From: Paenibacillus thalictri
GTDB lineage: Bacteria; Bacillota; Bacilli; Paenibacillales; NBRC-103111
Assembly (NCBI RefSeq): GCF_004307995.1
Contig: NZ_SIRE01000032.1
Location: forward strand, 47,010-111,009
Reading direction: 5' to 3'
Length of the DNA: 64,000 nucleotides
Part shown: piece after piece, positions 33,490 to 43,071 of the stretch
How the letters are laid out: the number at the start of each line of letters is the position of its first letter
How positions within the stretch are numbered: position 1 is the stretch's first letter
Notes under the pieces: generated by a model
The model's database searches: none
Seen by the model: the letters and a program-made list of their open reading frames with translations, nothing else
Told to the model about the DNA's origin: nothing
Translations under genes and position numbers: made by a program

Positions 33490-33752
33490 TGGATTTCCCT
33501 CCTAAACTTATATGCGTTGTCCTGTTCCATCTGCTGACGGGAATTCGGGACACAAGTCCAATTGGTGCTTCTAGTATTCAATCTATGAGGACAACTCAGA
33601 TGCTAGAACCTAAAAATCTATGAATCTAGCGAAGCGCAAAAAAGGCCCTTTGGAAAAAATTATTTTTTCCATCGGACCGTATGATTATAGTTGCAGTGAT
33701 ACCCCGTTTCCTGGATACGCTTTAGCATTCAGGGATAACAGCTGAGGCGGCA
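33490..33752. other. Intergenic region upstream of spoIIP
   Basis: No gene. It holds the terminator of the upstream regulator (33638-33678) and two copies of CTAG...ATCTATGA (33571-33588 and 33603-33623), 32-35 bp apart. On the minus strand these read TCATAGAT, weakly similar to a sigma-E -10, but no matching -35 is seen. Confidence 0.4.
33638..33678 (-). terminator. Terminator of YesN-like regulator
   Basis: Minus-strand hairpin: outer GGTCC/GGGCC and perfect inner GGAAAAAA/TTTTTTCC, then TTTTTT. It lies about 75 bases beyond the stop at 33753. Confidence 0.75.
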
Positions 33753-36104
33753 TCATTGACCGCCGGTTCGCGTAGAGTTCCGGTACTGCTTGGGGGAATG
33801 GTTAAAATTTTTCTGAAAGGCGCGGTTCAAATTGCGCTCCGAATATCCGACCATGCCGGCGATTTCCATCACGCTGTGGTCCGTTTCCGCCAGCAGCCGC
33901 TTGGCCTTCTCCAATTTGAATTTCATCACGTATTCGATAAACGAAACGCTGGTCTCTTTCTTAAACATTCTGCTTAAATAAGACGGGCTGAGACGGACAA
34001 GCTCCGCACACTCGACAAGCGTTGGCGTCCCCTCATGCTCCTCGATATGCCGGCATACTCTGCGGACCGCATGCTGCACCTCATTGGCGCGGAACTCTTC
34101 GGTAATGTGGCGGTAAAGCGGAAACAACGTTTCGATAAACCAATCCTGTACCTCTTGAGAGGTCTGTCTGAGTTTCAGCTGTTCGAACAAATTGCTGTCC
34201 AACTGGTCCATCGCCCCATACCCTTCATGCTCCAATGCCTGAATGACCGACGAAAGCAAGACATGGTAACACTGCATCACCGTATCGTAAGAATCGGAAG
34301 TGCGGATCGTGCGGGAAAACTGCAGCAGCAGTTTCTCCGCTTCCGCCAGCTCGCCCCTTGAGAGCGCTTCAATAAGCAGCGTTTCCAAAGACTTCGGATA
34401 ATTAAACGAAAATACTTTCTCCCTTGCAACCGATTCCGGATCATAAAACAGCACAGCGTCGACTTCCTCCAGCAGCCGCTGCTGCAGCGCAAGCCGCGCT
34501 TCCCGGTACGATTCGTGCAAGCTCCCGATCCCTTCGCGCCCGCCGCCGATTCCAACGGAAACCGTAAAAGACATATAGTTTTTGAGCGAAGCGCACACTT
34601 CTTCCGCAAACAGGCCGATCAGCCGTTTCTGTTCGGAGGGATCGTTTTCCGTTTCGGCGAAATGAACAATCGCCGCGCTTTCTTTTCCATCGAGATCGAT
34701 AATGTAGCCCTGCAAGCCGGGATAACGCTCCAGCAGCTCAAGCATCACATTATTGACGGCAAAAACGATTACAGCCCCTTCGTTTGGGAGGAACCTTTTT
34801 TCCTTAAACAGGTTGTCCACTTTCACGATCATCGCCACATAAGTTCCGGCTTGCGGAATATGGTACAGCTGCAAATAAGGCTCGGCGGCCTTCCGATCGA
34901 ATCGTCCATTTGATTTCAGCAGCTTGATTAAGAACTGGTCGCGGAGATTGGGTTGAACGGACTTCACATAACGGTCCAGCGTTTCCGCCTGCTCATTAAG
35001 AAAGGAGAGACAGGAATAAATAAATTCGATTTCATTTTGCTTGGCGCCTGCGGTTTTACTTTCTCCGACGGACCGGAGTTTTTCTCCATACTTCGCCAGC
35101 TTATCGATCGGGCTATACACTACTTTGGACGCCAAATAGGTAAGCAGCACGCCAAGACATAAACATAAAAGCACGGATAACGCAACAAATGCGCGAATCC
35201 AAGCAAGCTGCCCTGACAATACTTCTTCCGGCATCGTGATGACGTATACACGGTCAAGCGCGGTCTTGTGATACATGACCAGAAGTTTGCCTTTGTCATA
35301 AGTCAACAAATCGTATTCGCTGGCCCCATCTTGGTTCAGTATCCATTTCAGCATGGGCACCCGTTCGGCCGCTTGGCCGATTGCCGCATTGTCCGATGAA
35401 TGCAGCATCACTGTCCGATCCGCGTCCATGACCAGCAGCGATTGTTGTAAAGCATTCTGGCCCGTGTTGAACAACTGCTTCCGCAGCGCATCAATCCGCA
35501 CATGAATCAGCAATGCGCCCTGCGGCGCTCCAATCTTCATGACAGGCAGCAGGCGTACGTAAGTCATCGAACCGTCAGGCCCGATGCCCGGGGTATACAC
35601 CCAGCTGCCTTGCGTTTTCATGGAAAACACTCCCCGCAGCACATCTTTTTGCGGGGAGTTTTCAAGCGACGCCGAGCCGTATGAGCTGGATAAAACAACA
35701 TTCGAAGCGCGTTCGTAAAACACGATTTCTTCAATTAAATTATCTGAATTTTTTTGAACCAGAAGCGCGTCCATAATCTCCGTCTGCTGCACATATTGGC
35801 TGGCGAAATCCCGTTTGCTAAGAGCGGAGCGGATCATGGAGCCGGCGGACATTTGCAGCGATTCCAGCTCAATGCGGGTGAGCGCATTTTCCATGCGCTC
35901 CTTCAACTGGTCGAGAGAAGAGCGGCTCTCCTCCTGAAACTGGTGGGATAACTTGCTCATGGCAAAGTGATAATAGCCGGTTCCCGATAATACGATTGGA
36001 ACCGCCACCGCGATACAGCCCAGCCATATCATACGGCGCAAGTAATTGGTACCGGCAAACAGCATATCGGCCTTCGCCCGTAATGCCTCCCACCATCGTT
36101 TCAT
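33753..36104 (-). CDS. Membrane-bound AraC-type sensor regulator (YesN/LplR-like)
   Basis: 783-residue one-component receptor. A membrane helix at about residues 25-45 and a second at about 290-315 (WIRAFVALSVLLCLCLGVLLTYL) enclose a Cache-like extracellular sensor. A HAMP-like linker and a middle cytoplasmic domain follow, then two AraC helix-turn-helix units at the C-terminus (TLVECAELVRLSPSYLSRMF and VMEIAGMVGYSERNLNRAF). Such proteins sit beside LplA-type binding proteins and activate sugar transporters. Start ATG 36104 has GGAGGGTGG upstream; the in-frame TTG at 36122 overlaps that site. It lies 35 bases after the binding-protein gene. Confidence 0.88.
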   Translation of the reverse strand: MKRWWEALRAKADMLFAGTNYLRRMIWLGCIAVAVPIVLSGTGYYHFAMSKLSHQFQEESRSSLDQLKERMENALTRIELESLQMSAGSMIRSALSKRDFASQYVQQTEIMDALLVQKNSDNLIEEIVFYERASNVVLSSSYGSASLENSPQKDVLRGVFSMKTQGSWVYTPGIGPDGSMTYVRLLPVMKIGAPQGALLIHVRIDALRKQLFNTGQNALQQSLLVMDADRTVMLHSSDNAAIGQAAERVPMLKWILNQDGASEYDLLTYDKGKLLVMYHKTALDRVYVITMPEEVLSGQLAWIRAFVALSVLLCLCLGVLLTYLASKVVYSPIDKLAKYGEKLRSVGESKTAGAKQNEIEFIYSCLSFLNEQAETLDRYVKSVQPNLRDQFLIKLLKSNGRFDRKAAEPYLQLYHIPQAGTYVAMIVKVDNLFKEKRFLPNEGAVIVFAVNNVMLELLERYPGLQGYIIDLDGKESAAIVHFAETENDPSEQKRLIGLFAEEVCASLKNYMSFTVSVGIGGGREGIGSLHESYREARLALQQRLLEEVDAVLFYDPESVAREKVFSFNYPKSLETLLIEALSRGELAEAEKLLLQFSRTIRTSDSYDTVMQCYHVLLSSVIQALEHEGYGAMDQLDSNLFEQLKLRQTSQEVQDWFIETLFPLYRHITEEFRANEVQHAVRRVCRHIEEHEGTPTLVECAELVRLSPSYLSRMFKKETSVSFIEYVMKFKLEKAKRLLAETDHSVMEIAGMVGYSERNLNRAFQKNFNHSPKQYRNSTRTGGQ

Positions 36105-36139
36105 GCGGCTTCCACCCTCCAACTCATCGTGTTGTGCAA

Positions 36140-37672
36140 TTACTTAAACGTTTTGTAATGCTCCGCGAATTCTTTATATGCCGTTTTCGTTTCCGGCAAA
36201 TTGTTGATTTTATCCACAAAGCTGCGGTATTCGTCCATGCTGATTTGCCCGACGATTGCTTTGGTCACGTTTGCTCTCCACTCATTTTCGTATTTCGACC
36301 ACACGTTGATCCACGAATCGGAGATCAAATAACGGAACGGATCGACCAGCCCGATCTCGTCGTATTTTTCCACTTCCTTGATCTTGGCGTCGTTGTAAGC
36401 TTTATTTCCCGAAGCGCTGATGACTTTGCCCCATTTCTCATAAGCTAGCACGCCAACGCCTTTGCTTGTTGTGTTGACTTCTTTGATGCCTTGATCGGTC
36501 AGCACCTTTTGACCGTCGACGACTTTATAATGAACATCGGGAAGCCCGTAATAAGAAAAGTCGCTAATTTCCTTGGAGGCGGTCATTTCAAAATAATCAA
36601 GCAGCTGTTTTACTTTCGCTTCCGGCACTTTTTTGGAAATGAGGAAACCGCCGCCGCCGCCGATCGCCAAATCGATTGCGTAGCCTTTCGGGCCCTTCAG
36701 CGTAAGGTTGACGATTGTCGGGTTGGGCTGTCCGGTCTTGGCGATTTCGTTCTCCCATTCTTTATCCCACCAAATGCTGCGGGCATAAGAAGCGGCGCGG
36801 CCCGTCTTAAACAGCTCCTCCGCTTGGGTTCTTTTCATTACGGAAAATTCTTTGGCCAACGCGCCTTCTTCGTAAAGCTTGCGGAACCAGGCGACCATAT
36901 CGCTATACTGCGGCGTCAGGTTCGTGTAGATGAGCCCTCCTTCCGCGTTGTACGTAGGTTCGACCGCTCCGAACGCAGCAGCAAACGCCGTATCGCCGTC
37001 GTTGATGATGACGCCGTTGCCGATCAAGCCCAAGGTGTCCTTTTTGCCGTTGCCGTCAGGGTCGCCGTCGGCGATCTTCCTTAATGCCGCTTCATATTCA
37101 TCCAACGTCGCGGGCTCGGGAATATTCAGCTTATCCAGCCAATCCTTGCGCATTTTGATGCCGATGTCGACTCTGGAGCGGGAACCGGGCAAAGAGTATA
37201 TTTTCCCGTCGACCATTCTGTATTTGAAGGCATCTTTGACGGTATTGTTCTTCAAGTTAGGATATTTGCTGAAATCGCCGAGAAACGGCGTCAAATCCCA
37301 AAACGCCCCGTTTTTGATCGCGCTGATCAGCGTAGGGCGCTTAAAATCCGGCACGGCGACGACTTCCGGCAAATCGCCGGAGGCCAGCAGCAGATCCAGC
37401 TTGGTGTTCAAATCGCCGGCGGGCACCCATTCCACCGTCAGCTTGCTGTTTGTTTTTTTCTGCCATTCCGCCCAATACGCGTTGTTCATATCGGGCGCAT
37501 CATTATACAGCCCTGCGAACATTTGGATGGAAAGCGGCTTGCTGCTGCCGGCGGCGGCGGCCGGATTGTCCTGCGTTTGCTTTGTTTCTCCTCCGGAACA
37601 GCCGCCTGCTGCGGCTAAGACGCACGCTAAGGCCAACATGCCGGAAACCCGCCAATTCGATTGCTTCATCAT
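36140..37672 (-). CDS. Extracellular solute-binding lipoprotein (LplA/YtcQ-like), orphan
   Basis: 510-residue family 1 binding protein with a signal peptide and lipobox ending AAGGC. Sequence pattern PLSIQMFAGLYNDAPDMNNAYW and YSLPGSRSRVDIGIKMRKDWLDKL is typical of LplA-type proteins for complex oligosaccharides. Perfect AAAGGAGG is 7 bases before ATG 37672. No permease or ATPase gene is nearby, only the membrane regulator downstream. It therefore either serves a transporter encoded elsewhere or works as a ligand-presenting co-sensor for that regulator. Confidence 0.88.
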   Translation of the reverse strand: MMKQSNWRVSGMLALACVLAAAGGCSGGETKQTQDNPAAAAGSSKPLSIQMFAGLYNDAPDMNNAYWAEWQKKTNSKLTVEWVPAGDLNTKLDLLLASGDLPEVVAVPDFKRPTLISAIKNGAFWDLTPFLGDFSKYPNLKNNTVKDAFKYRMVDGKIYSLPGSRSRVDIGIKMRKDWLDKLNIPEPATLDEYEAALRKIADGDPDGNGKKDTLGLIGNGVIINDGDTAFAAAFGAVEPTYNAEGGLIYTNLTPQYSDMVAWFRKLYEEGALAKEFSVMKRTQAEELFKTGRAASYARSIWWDKEWENEIAKTGQPNPTIVNLTLKGPKGYAIDLAIGGGGGFLISKKVPEAKVKQLLDYFEMTASKEISDFSYYGLPDVHYKVVDGQKVLTDQGIKEVNTTSKGVGVLAYEKWGKVISASGNKAYNDAKIKEVEKYDEIGLVDPFRYLISDSWINVWSKYENEWRANVTKAIVGQISMDEYRSFVDKINNLPETKTAYKEFAEHYKTFK

Positions 37673-37855
37673 TGTTTATCCTCCTTTTGCAGCCATCCCT
37701 ACACGGCTTTTCCAACATAACATCTCCCGTATAGGGCGCTTTTACCAGTCATCATAAACAAAGAGACGCAAGCAAAATACAGACATTTCATTTTCCGGCA
37801 GAGGAGAAAAATTGTCCGGCCGCACAGCCCGCCGCACCTGGCGAATCCGCTGTAT

Positions 37856-38779
37856 TTAACTCTCATGACAAAAAAAGTCCTGTTTCATCCGCTCGCGGAA
37901 TTCGCTTGGCGCACAGCGGTTATGCCGCTTGAACAGCTTGTAAAACTGGCCCATGCTTGGAATGCCGACGGCAAGGCCGATCTCCGTCATGCTCATATCG
38001 CGAGTGAGCAGCATCCGCTCCGCTTTCTTGATGCGCTTGTAATTCACATAGTCTACAAAAGACATCCCCATGACTTGGTGGAAGTGTCTGATGAAATAAT
38101 GGTAGCTTAAATTGAGCAGCCGGCATATATCATCCACCGCTATTTTTTCATGAAGATGAAGTTCGATGTAATCGATCGCCGGGCGCAGCCGGATCATATC
38201 GTTGTCCCGCGACACCTGCAAATAACCTTTGGTATCGCGGCGCAGCAGGAGCAGCAGCAAACGTTTGATCGCAGCACTGATGGCCAGCTCGTAGCCCCGT
38301 TCCCGCTGCTGCGTCTCACGGTAAATATCCAGGATCAGCGAAAACGCTTCCTCACGTGCAGCCGGCTGCTCGCGAAATATATAGTTCAGCTTGCCCAGCG
38401 GTTCGGTCAGCTCGGCAAATGCATTCAGGTAAGGCATGGAGCCCGGCTCGAAATGCTGCAGCAAATCGATCTGAAACACAATAAATGTAAGCCCGGAAGC
38501 GTGGGCTTTATGCACCCGGTGCAGCTGCGAGGAACCGAATAAAACGAGGTCGCCGCGCTCCAGCGTCCCGTACTCGCGTTTCGTCTGAAATCCGATGCTG
38601 CCTTCCGTGACGGCAAGGAATTCGACTTCCCTGTGATAATGCCACGGCCAATGCTCGGGGATGCCAAAAGTCGCGCCGTGTGATTGAATCTCCCATATTT
38701 TAAGAAACAGCAGCGGATTCTGGTAATTTACAATTTCCTCCCGGACAGGGTCCGGATGCGTTTCGGCTGGCATCGTCAT
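37856..38779 (-). CDS. AraC family regulator with cupin sensor
   Basis: 307-residue regulator: an N-terminal cupin (residues about 30-130, HWPWHYHREVEFLAVTEG, GDLVLFGSSQLHRVHKA) and a C-terminal AraC DNA-binding domain at about 205-300 (DICRLLNLSYHYFIRHFHQV, EIGLAVGIPSMGQFYKLFKRH). It is divergent from the thuA-type operon across 215 bases that contain repeated TGCTCGA motifs, so it most likely controls that operon in response to a sugar derivative. GAGGTG precedes ATG 38779. Confidence 0.9.
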   Translation of the reverse strand: MTMPAETHPDPVREEIVNYQNPLLFLKIWEIQSHGATFGIPEHWPWHYHREVEFLAVTEGSIGFQTKREYGTLERGDLVLFGSSQLHRVHKAHASGLTFIVFQIDLLQHFEPGSMPYLNAFAELTEPLGKLNYIFREQPAAREEAFSLILDIYRETQQRERGYELAISAAIKRLLLLLLRRDTKGYLQVSRDNDMIRLRPAIDYIELHLHEKIAVDDICRLLNLSYHYFIRHFHQVMGMSFVDYVNYKRIKKAERMLLTRDMSMTEIGLAVGIPSMGQFYKLFKRHNRCAPSEFRERMKQDFFCHES

Positions 38780-38872
38780 GCGGGTTCACCTCTTATTTAA
38801 AAATCGCTCGAAAAACAGTTTTCACCATGAAGTGTAATCGCAACTACGCATAGAATCAATGCATTTTTTTCA

Positions 38873-38951
38873 TGCTCGAAAAGGAATGACATTATCGAGC
38901 ACATATTGAGCAATTTTGCGAGTATCTTTTTGCAGCCTGATTTTCTATACT
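38873..38951 (+). promoter_or_regulatory. Control region of thuA operon
   Basis: TGCTCGA (38873-38879) and its inverted copy TCGAGCA (38895-38901), followed by the near copy TTGAGCA (38906-38912), lie upstream of a -10 TATACT (38946-38951) that lacks a good -35. The layout fits activation by the divergent AraC protein. Confidence 0.5.
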
Positions 38952-38994
38952 CGGGGTGAGAAAAATTGTATTTTACCTTTAGGAGGAACATCAC

Positions 38995-39732
38995 ATGGAT
39001 CAGCCGATTCGCGTTACCGTATGGAATGAATTTCGTCACGAACAAACCAATGAAAAGGTGCGCTCCATTTATCCTGAAGGCATTCACCGCGCGATTGGAG
39101 AAGGCATCTCCGGGAACTTTGAAATCGGTTACGCCACCTTGGATGAGCCTGAGCACGGGCTTACGGAAGAGCGGCTGCGCAGCACCGACGTGCTGATCTG
39201 GTGGGGGCACAAAGCCCATAAGGAAGTAAGCGACGAGATTGTGGACCGCGTACAGAAACGTGTGCTCGAAGGGATGGGGCTGATCGTGCTGCATTCGGGC
39301 CACTTCTCGAAAATATTTAAAAAGCTGATGGGCACGACCTGCAATTTAAAATGGCGTGAAGCCGACGAAAAGGAACGGCTGTGGGTGATCTCGCCGGGAC
39401 ACCCGATCGTCGAGGGCATCGGCGAATATATCGAGCTGGAGCAGGAAGAAATGTACGGGGAGCATTTTGAAATTCCGCAGCCCGACGAAGTGATTCTGGT
39501 CAGTTGGTTCGAAGGCGGCGAAGTATTCCGCAGCGGCTGCACCTTCCATCGCGGACAGGGCAAAATCTTTTATTTCCGACCCGGCCACGAAACGTATCCG
39601 ACATACTACAACCCGCAGGTGCGCAGGGTAATTCAAAACGGCGTGTTGTGGGCGGCCCCGACCCGGCGCGAAACGCCGGTATACGGCAATTACAAACCGC
39701 TTGAACCGATTAAAGCGAAGCAGCATTCCTAA
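38995..39732 (+). CDS. ThuA family protein
   Basis: 245-residue protein of the ThuA (trehalose utilisation) glutamine-amidotransferase-like fold. Segments: IRVTVWNEFRHEQTN at the start, STDVLIWWGHKAHKEVSDE, GLIVLHSGHFSKIFKKLMG and FYFRPGHETYPTYYNPQVRRV. ThuA proteins accompany sugar oxidoreductases in disaccharide (3-keto-sugar) pathways. AGGAGG is 8 bases before the ATG. The Gfo/Idh/MocA gene follows 43 bases later in the same direction. Confidence 0.9.
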   Translation: MDQPIRVTVWNEFRHEQTNEKVRSIYPEGIHRAIGEGISGNFEIGYATLDEPEHGLTEERLRSTDVLIWWGHKAHKEVSDEIVDRVQKRVLEGMGLIVLHSGHFSKIFKKLMGTTCNLKWREADEKERLWVISPGHPIVEGIGEYIELEQEEMYGEHFEIPQPDEVILVSWFEGGEVFRSGCTFHRGQGKIFYFRPGHETYPTYYNPQVRRVIQNGVLWAAPTRRETPVYGNYKPLEPIKAKQHS

Positions 39733-39775
39733 TTCCTAAACTTATACTTCAAACCGTACACAGGAGACGATAACG

Positions 39776-40831
39776 ATGGAAAACAACACTTATGCGAGCG
39801 GGCACAAACCGTTCCGCATCGTGCAGGTCGGCTGCGGAAAAATGGCAGAGCGTTGGGTAAAATACGCACTGAGCCGCGAGGATGCGGAAATCGTCGCTTG
39901 CGTGGACATTCGCCTGGAAGCCGCTGAAGCGATGGCGGCCAAATATGAATTGTCCTGCCGCAGCTTTACAAGCGTGGAAGATGCGCTTAAGGCGACAAAC
40001 GCCAACCTTGTCTTTGATGCGACGATTCCCGAGGTCCATAAACAGGTTGTCACGGCGGCGATCGGGCACGGCTGCAACGTGATCGGCGAGAAACCGATGG
40101 CCGTTACGATGGAGGATGCCGTGCAGGTCGAGAAGCTTGTCCGCGAGTCGGCCAACAGCTATTCCGTCATGCAAAACAGGCGGTTCGACAAGCATATCCG
40201 CGCGCTGCGCGGGATGTTGGAGGCCGGCGCCATCGGCGATCCCGGCCAGGTGACGGCAAACTTCTTCATCGGGCCGCATTTCGGCGGATTCCGTGAAGCG
40301 ATGGACAGCCCGCTGCTTGTCGATATGGCGATCCACACATTTGATCAGGCGCGCTTTTTGCTGCAAGCGGACCCGGTTTCGGTATACTGCCATGAGTTTA
40401 ACCCGAAGGGCTCTTGGTATCGCGGCAATGCTGCGGCTGTCTGCATTTTCGAATTCTCGGACGGGACCGTATTTACGTACAACGGGTCTTGGTGCGCAGA
40501 GGGAGAACCGACGTCATGGCAGGCCGATTGGCGGGTTGTCGGCTCCAAAGGCACGGCGTTTTGGGACGGCAACAACGCTCCTTATTGCAGCGTAGCGTCT
40601 GAAGCGGAGGACGGGAAGCTGCTGCGCGAATATGAGCGGATTGCCCCTTCCAAGGAATGGGCCGGCCGGGAGGGTCACGACGGCTGCTTCGACGAGGCTT
40701 TCGCAGCTTTGCTGCAAGGCCGGACGGCCGAAACGGACAGCTCGGACAATATTAAAAGCATGGCGATGGTATTTGGCGCAATCGAAAGCGCTCGTACCGG
40801 GCGGAAAGTGCGGATCGATTCCTTGCTGTAA
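39776..40831 (+). CDS. Gfo/Idh/MocA family oxidoreductase
   Basis: 351-residue NAD(P)-dependent sugar dehydrogenase. N-terminal Rossmann fold with VQVGCGKMAERWVKYAL, the family lysine motif GEKPMAVTMEDA, and a C-terminal alpha/beta domain with the substrate-side LVDMAIHTFDQARFL (Asp and His positions of the EKP-D-H signature). Sugar substrate unknown; pairing with ThuA suggests a 3-keto-glycoside or inositol-type substrate. AGGAG precedes the ATG, and a terminator follows. Confidence 0.92.
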   Translation: MENNTYASGHKPFRIVQVGCGKMAERWVKYALSREDAEIVACVDIRLEAAEAMAAKYELSCRSFTSVEDALKATNANLVFDATIPEVHKQVVTAAIGHGCNVIGEKPMAVTMEDAVQVEKLVRESANSYSVMQNRRFDKHIRALRGMLEAGAIGDPGQVTANFFIGPHFGGFREAMDSPLLVDMAIHTFDQARFLLQADPVSVYCHEFNPKGSWYRGNAAAVCIFEFSDGTVFTYNGSWCAEGEPTSWQADWRVVGSKGTAFWDGNNAPYCSVASEAEDGKLLREYERIAPSKEWAGREGHDGCFDEAFAALLQGRTAETDSSDNIKSMAMVFGAIESARTGRKVRIDSLL

Positions 40832-40842
40832 CCGAAGACGAA

Positions 40843-40895
40843 ACAAAAGGACTGCAGCTTCTGCTACTTTGTAGCGGAATCTACGGTCCTTTTGT
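40843..40895. terminator. Bidirectional terminator between mocA-like gene and trpA
   Basis: Perfect 10-bp arms ACAAAAGGAC / GTCCTTTTGT with an inner CTAC/GTAG stem. U-rich on both strands; it ends the plus-strand ThuA operon and the minus-strand trp operon. Confidence 0.85.
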
Positions 40896-40958
40896 TTGTG
40901 AACCGGGACGTGCGCCTATATCGAATGATTTCGGGCCGGTCCCTATCGGTGTCACGAT

Positions 40959-41807
40959 CTAGCCGATATGCCGGCTGTCTTCGGCCGCAGCCGCTTGCAG
41001 CGCTTGCAGAAATCGGTCCACTCCCGCAAGACCGTCCTGCTTCAGCACATTCAGCAGCTGCGTGCCGATGATGGCAATGTCGCATTTGCCCTGCAGAAAC
41101 CGGATGTCTTCGCTGTTCTGGATGCCGAAGCCAACCGCAATCGGCGTTTGCGCGACGCTGCGGACACGGGTCAGAAATTCGTCAGTGCTTGTGCCAAACG
41201 CCGTTTTCGAGCCGGTTACGCCTTTGCGCGCCGCACAGTACAAAAATCCGCCCGTCTGTTCCGCCAAATAGGCAAGCCGCGTATCGGTCGTATACGGCGT
41301 GGCCAACAGCACCAGCTCGATGTCACAGTTCCGGCAAGCATGAAGCAGCTCAGCGCTTTCTTCGGGAAACGCATCGGGCACAATTAAACCGCGAATACCA
41401 ATTTCCGCGCAGTCTTTCACGAAATCGTCAATGCCATATTGCAAGATGATATTGTAATAAGTCATAAACAAAAACGTCAGCTGCGGAAAATCAGCCGTTG
41501 CCCGCTTGGCGAATTCGATGCATTGCTTGGTTGTGGTCCCGGCGGCCAGCGACGCTTGATTCGCCTGAAGAAATACAGGTCCGTCGGCAATCGGCTCGGA
41601 GAAAGGAATTTGCAGTTCGACCAATTCGACGCCATGCTCATGAAACAGCCGGATCATCTCATAATTCGTATCAAAGTCGGGATATCCCAAAATTTGATGG
41701 GTCATCAGCTGCATACTTTTGACGGAAGTTTTGGCGGCGATTTGCTCAGCGAGCCCGCTGCGTGAACTGCTCGTTTTTCCGGTGGATAAATGCTTTCCAT
41801 TCTTCAT
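40959..41807 (-). CDS. trpA: Tryptophan synthase alpha chain, divergent
   Basis: 282-residue TIM-barrel lyase that splits indole-3-glycerol phosphate to indole and glyceraldehyde-3-phosphate. Catalytic Glu and Asp are present in VELVELQIPFSEPIADGP. Several blocks deviate from the usual: MTYYNIILQYG, VPDAFPEES, CAARKGVTGSKT and CDIAIIGTQLLNVL. It also has an N-terminal extension of about 20 residues. GGAGGG 8 bases before ATG 41807 supports this start, which lies inside the end of trpB (62-base overlap). No trpEDCF genes are near, so this is probably a second, separately regulated trpBA pair. Confidence 0.88.
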   Translation of the reverse strand: MKNGKHLSTGKTSSSRSGLAEQIAAKTSVKSMQLMTHQILGYPDFDTNYEMIRLFHEHGVELVELQIPFSEPIADGPVFLQANQASLAAGTTTKQCIEFAKRATADFPQLTFLFMTYYNIILQYGIDDFVKDCAEIGIRGLIVPDAFPEESAELLHACRNCDIELVLLATPYTTDTRLAYLAEQTGGFLYCAARKGVTGSKTAFGTSTDEFLTRVRSVAQTPIAVGFGIQNSEDIRFLQGKCDIAIIGTQLLNVLKQDGLAGVDRFLQALQAAAAEDSRHIG

Positions 41808-43039
41808 CCTGCAATCCCTCCGCTATATTAAAAATATCTTTGTCGCCCCGTCCCGACATATTGATCAAATACAAATCATCTTTGGAAGATTCGGTGATTT
41901 CTTTAAAAGCTCCGGCAAAAGCATGAGTAGACTCCAACGCGGGAATCAGCCCTTCCGACTTCATCACCAACTCCAGCGCCTCGACGACCTCCCGGTCGGT
42001 CGCCGCCATAAACCGTACCCGCTCCCGCTCCGCCAAATCCGCCAAAATCGGCGAAACGCCGATATAGTCCAAGCCGGCGGCGAGACTGTACGTATCGTTC
42101 ATTTGTCCGTCGCGGTCCTGCAGAAACACCGTTCTGTAACCTTGCCACGCCCAGTTTGCCTTGGCCATATGCGATTCTGGCCGCATGTTTGCCGGAATCT
42201 TCGCCTTGGCCTCCCGCTTCGACGCCAACAAGCTCCACTTCTTCATCCGGACAAAAGGCTTGAAATGCCCCCAGCGCATTGGAGCCTCCTCCAACACACG
42301 CGTAAACCCGGCTTGGCAGCTTGCCCGTCGCATGCAGCAGCTGCTCCTTGGCTTCAATCCCAATGATCGATTGAAAGAAAGCGGCTATCGACGGGAAAGG
42401 ATGCGCCCCCGACGCCGTTCCCATCACATAATGCGTCGTTTCAAAACTGGACACCCAGTCTCGTAACGTTTCGTTAATCGCATCTTTCAGTGTTTGCGAA
42501 CCGTAATCGACGGCAACGACATCCGCCCCGAGCCGCCTCATCCAAAAGACGTTGGCGAACTGTCTTTCCATGTCCTCCCGGCCCATATAAACGGTCGCGG
42601 ACAAGCCTAATTTGGCCGCTACCGTTGCCGTCGCCACGCCGTGCTGGCCTGCTCCCGTTTCGGCGATGATCCGGGTTTTGCCCATTTTTTTGGCCAACAG
42701 CGCTTGGCCGAGGGCATTGTTCAGCTTATGGGCTCCCGTATGATTCAAATCTTCACGTTTGATATAAATTTTCGCCCGTCCGAAATGCTCCGTTAGCCGG
42801 TCCGCATAAGTCAGCGGCGTCGGTCTGCCGGAGTAATCGGCCAGCAGCGCGCAGTATTGCCGCCAGAACGCTTCATCGTGCCGGATCGCCTCGAATTGCT
42901 CCTTCAGCTCCTCGAAGGCCGGCACCAATATTTCCGGAATAAACGATCCTCCGTAGTGGCCGAAATACCCATCTTCCGAATAGATAGCTTGCTCGGCCGG
43001 TGCCGTTGAAGACAAAACCCTTCCTTGTTTCGCAGCCAT
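41746..43039 (-). pseudogene. trpB: Tryptophan synthase beta chain, frameshifted
   Basis: The first part (43039 down to about 42147) encodes a normal TrpB start: GYFGHYGGSFIPEILVPAFEE, the PLP-lysine block KREDLNHTGAHKLNNALGQA, and AETGAGQHGVATATVA. At 42141-42147 the frame changes. The continuation GYRTVFLQDRDGQMND, SLAAGLDYIGVSP, GLIPALESTHAFA and MSGRGDKDIFNIAEGL is in another frame and ends at 41746. Losing one base or gaining two at GTGGCAAGGTTAC would restore it; the family spacing favours a 2-base loss. Translation in the first frame gives a wrong 150-residue tail. Either a pseudogene or a sequence error. Confidence 0.85.
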
Positions 43040-43071
43040 ATTCCGTTTCCCCTTTCGTTGCAGCTTAAGGC

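Noticed and set aside
33571..33623. Two ATCTATGA/CTAG repeats upstream of spoIIP as possible sigma-E promoters.
   Set aside because: CATAGATT differs from the sigma-E -10 by one base, but neither copy has a plausible -35 at 14-15 bp.
38797..39303. Long minus-strand ORF opposite the thuA-type gene.
   Set aside because: Its product has no family resemblance, while the plus-strand ThuA reading has a ribosome binding site and clear motifs.
42141..42147. Programmed ribosomal frameshift in trpB.
   Set aside because: The site lacks a slippery heptamer with a downstream structure, and TrpB is not known to need frameshifting; mutation or sequence error is simpler.
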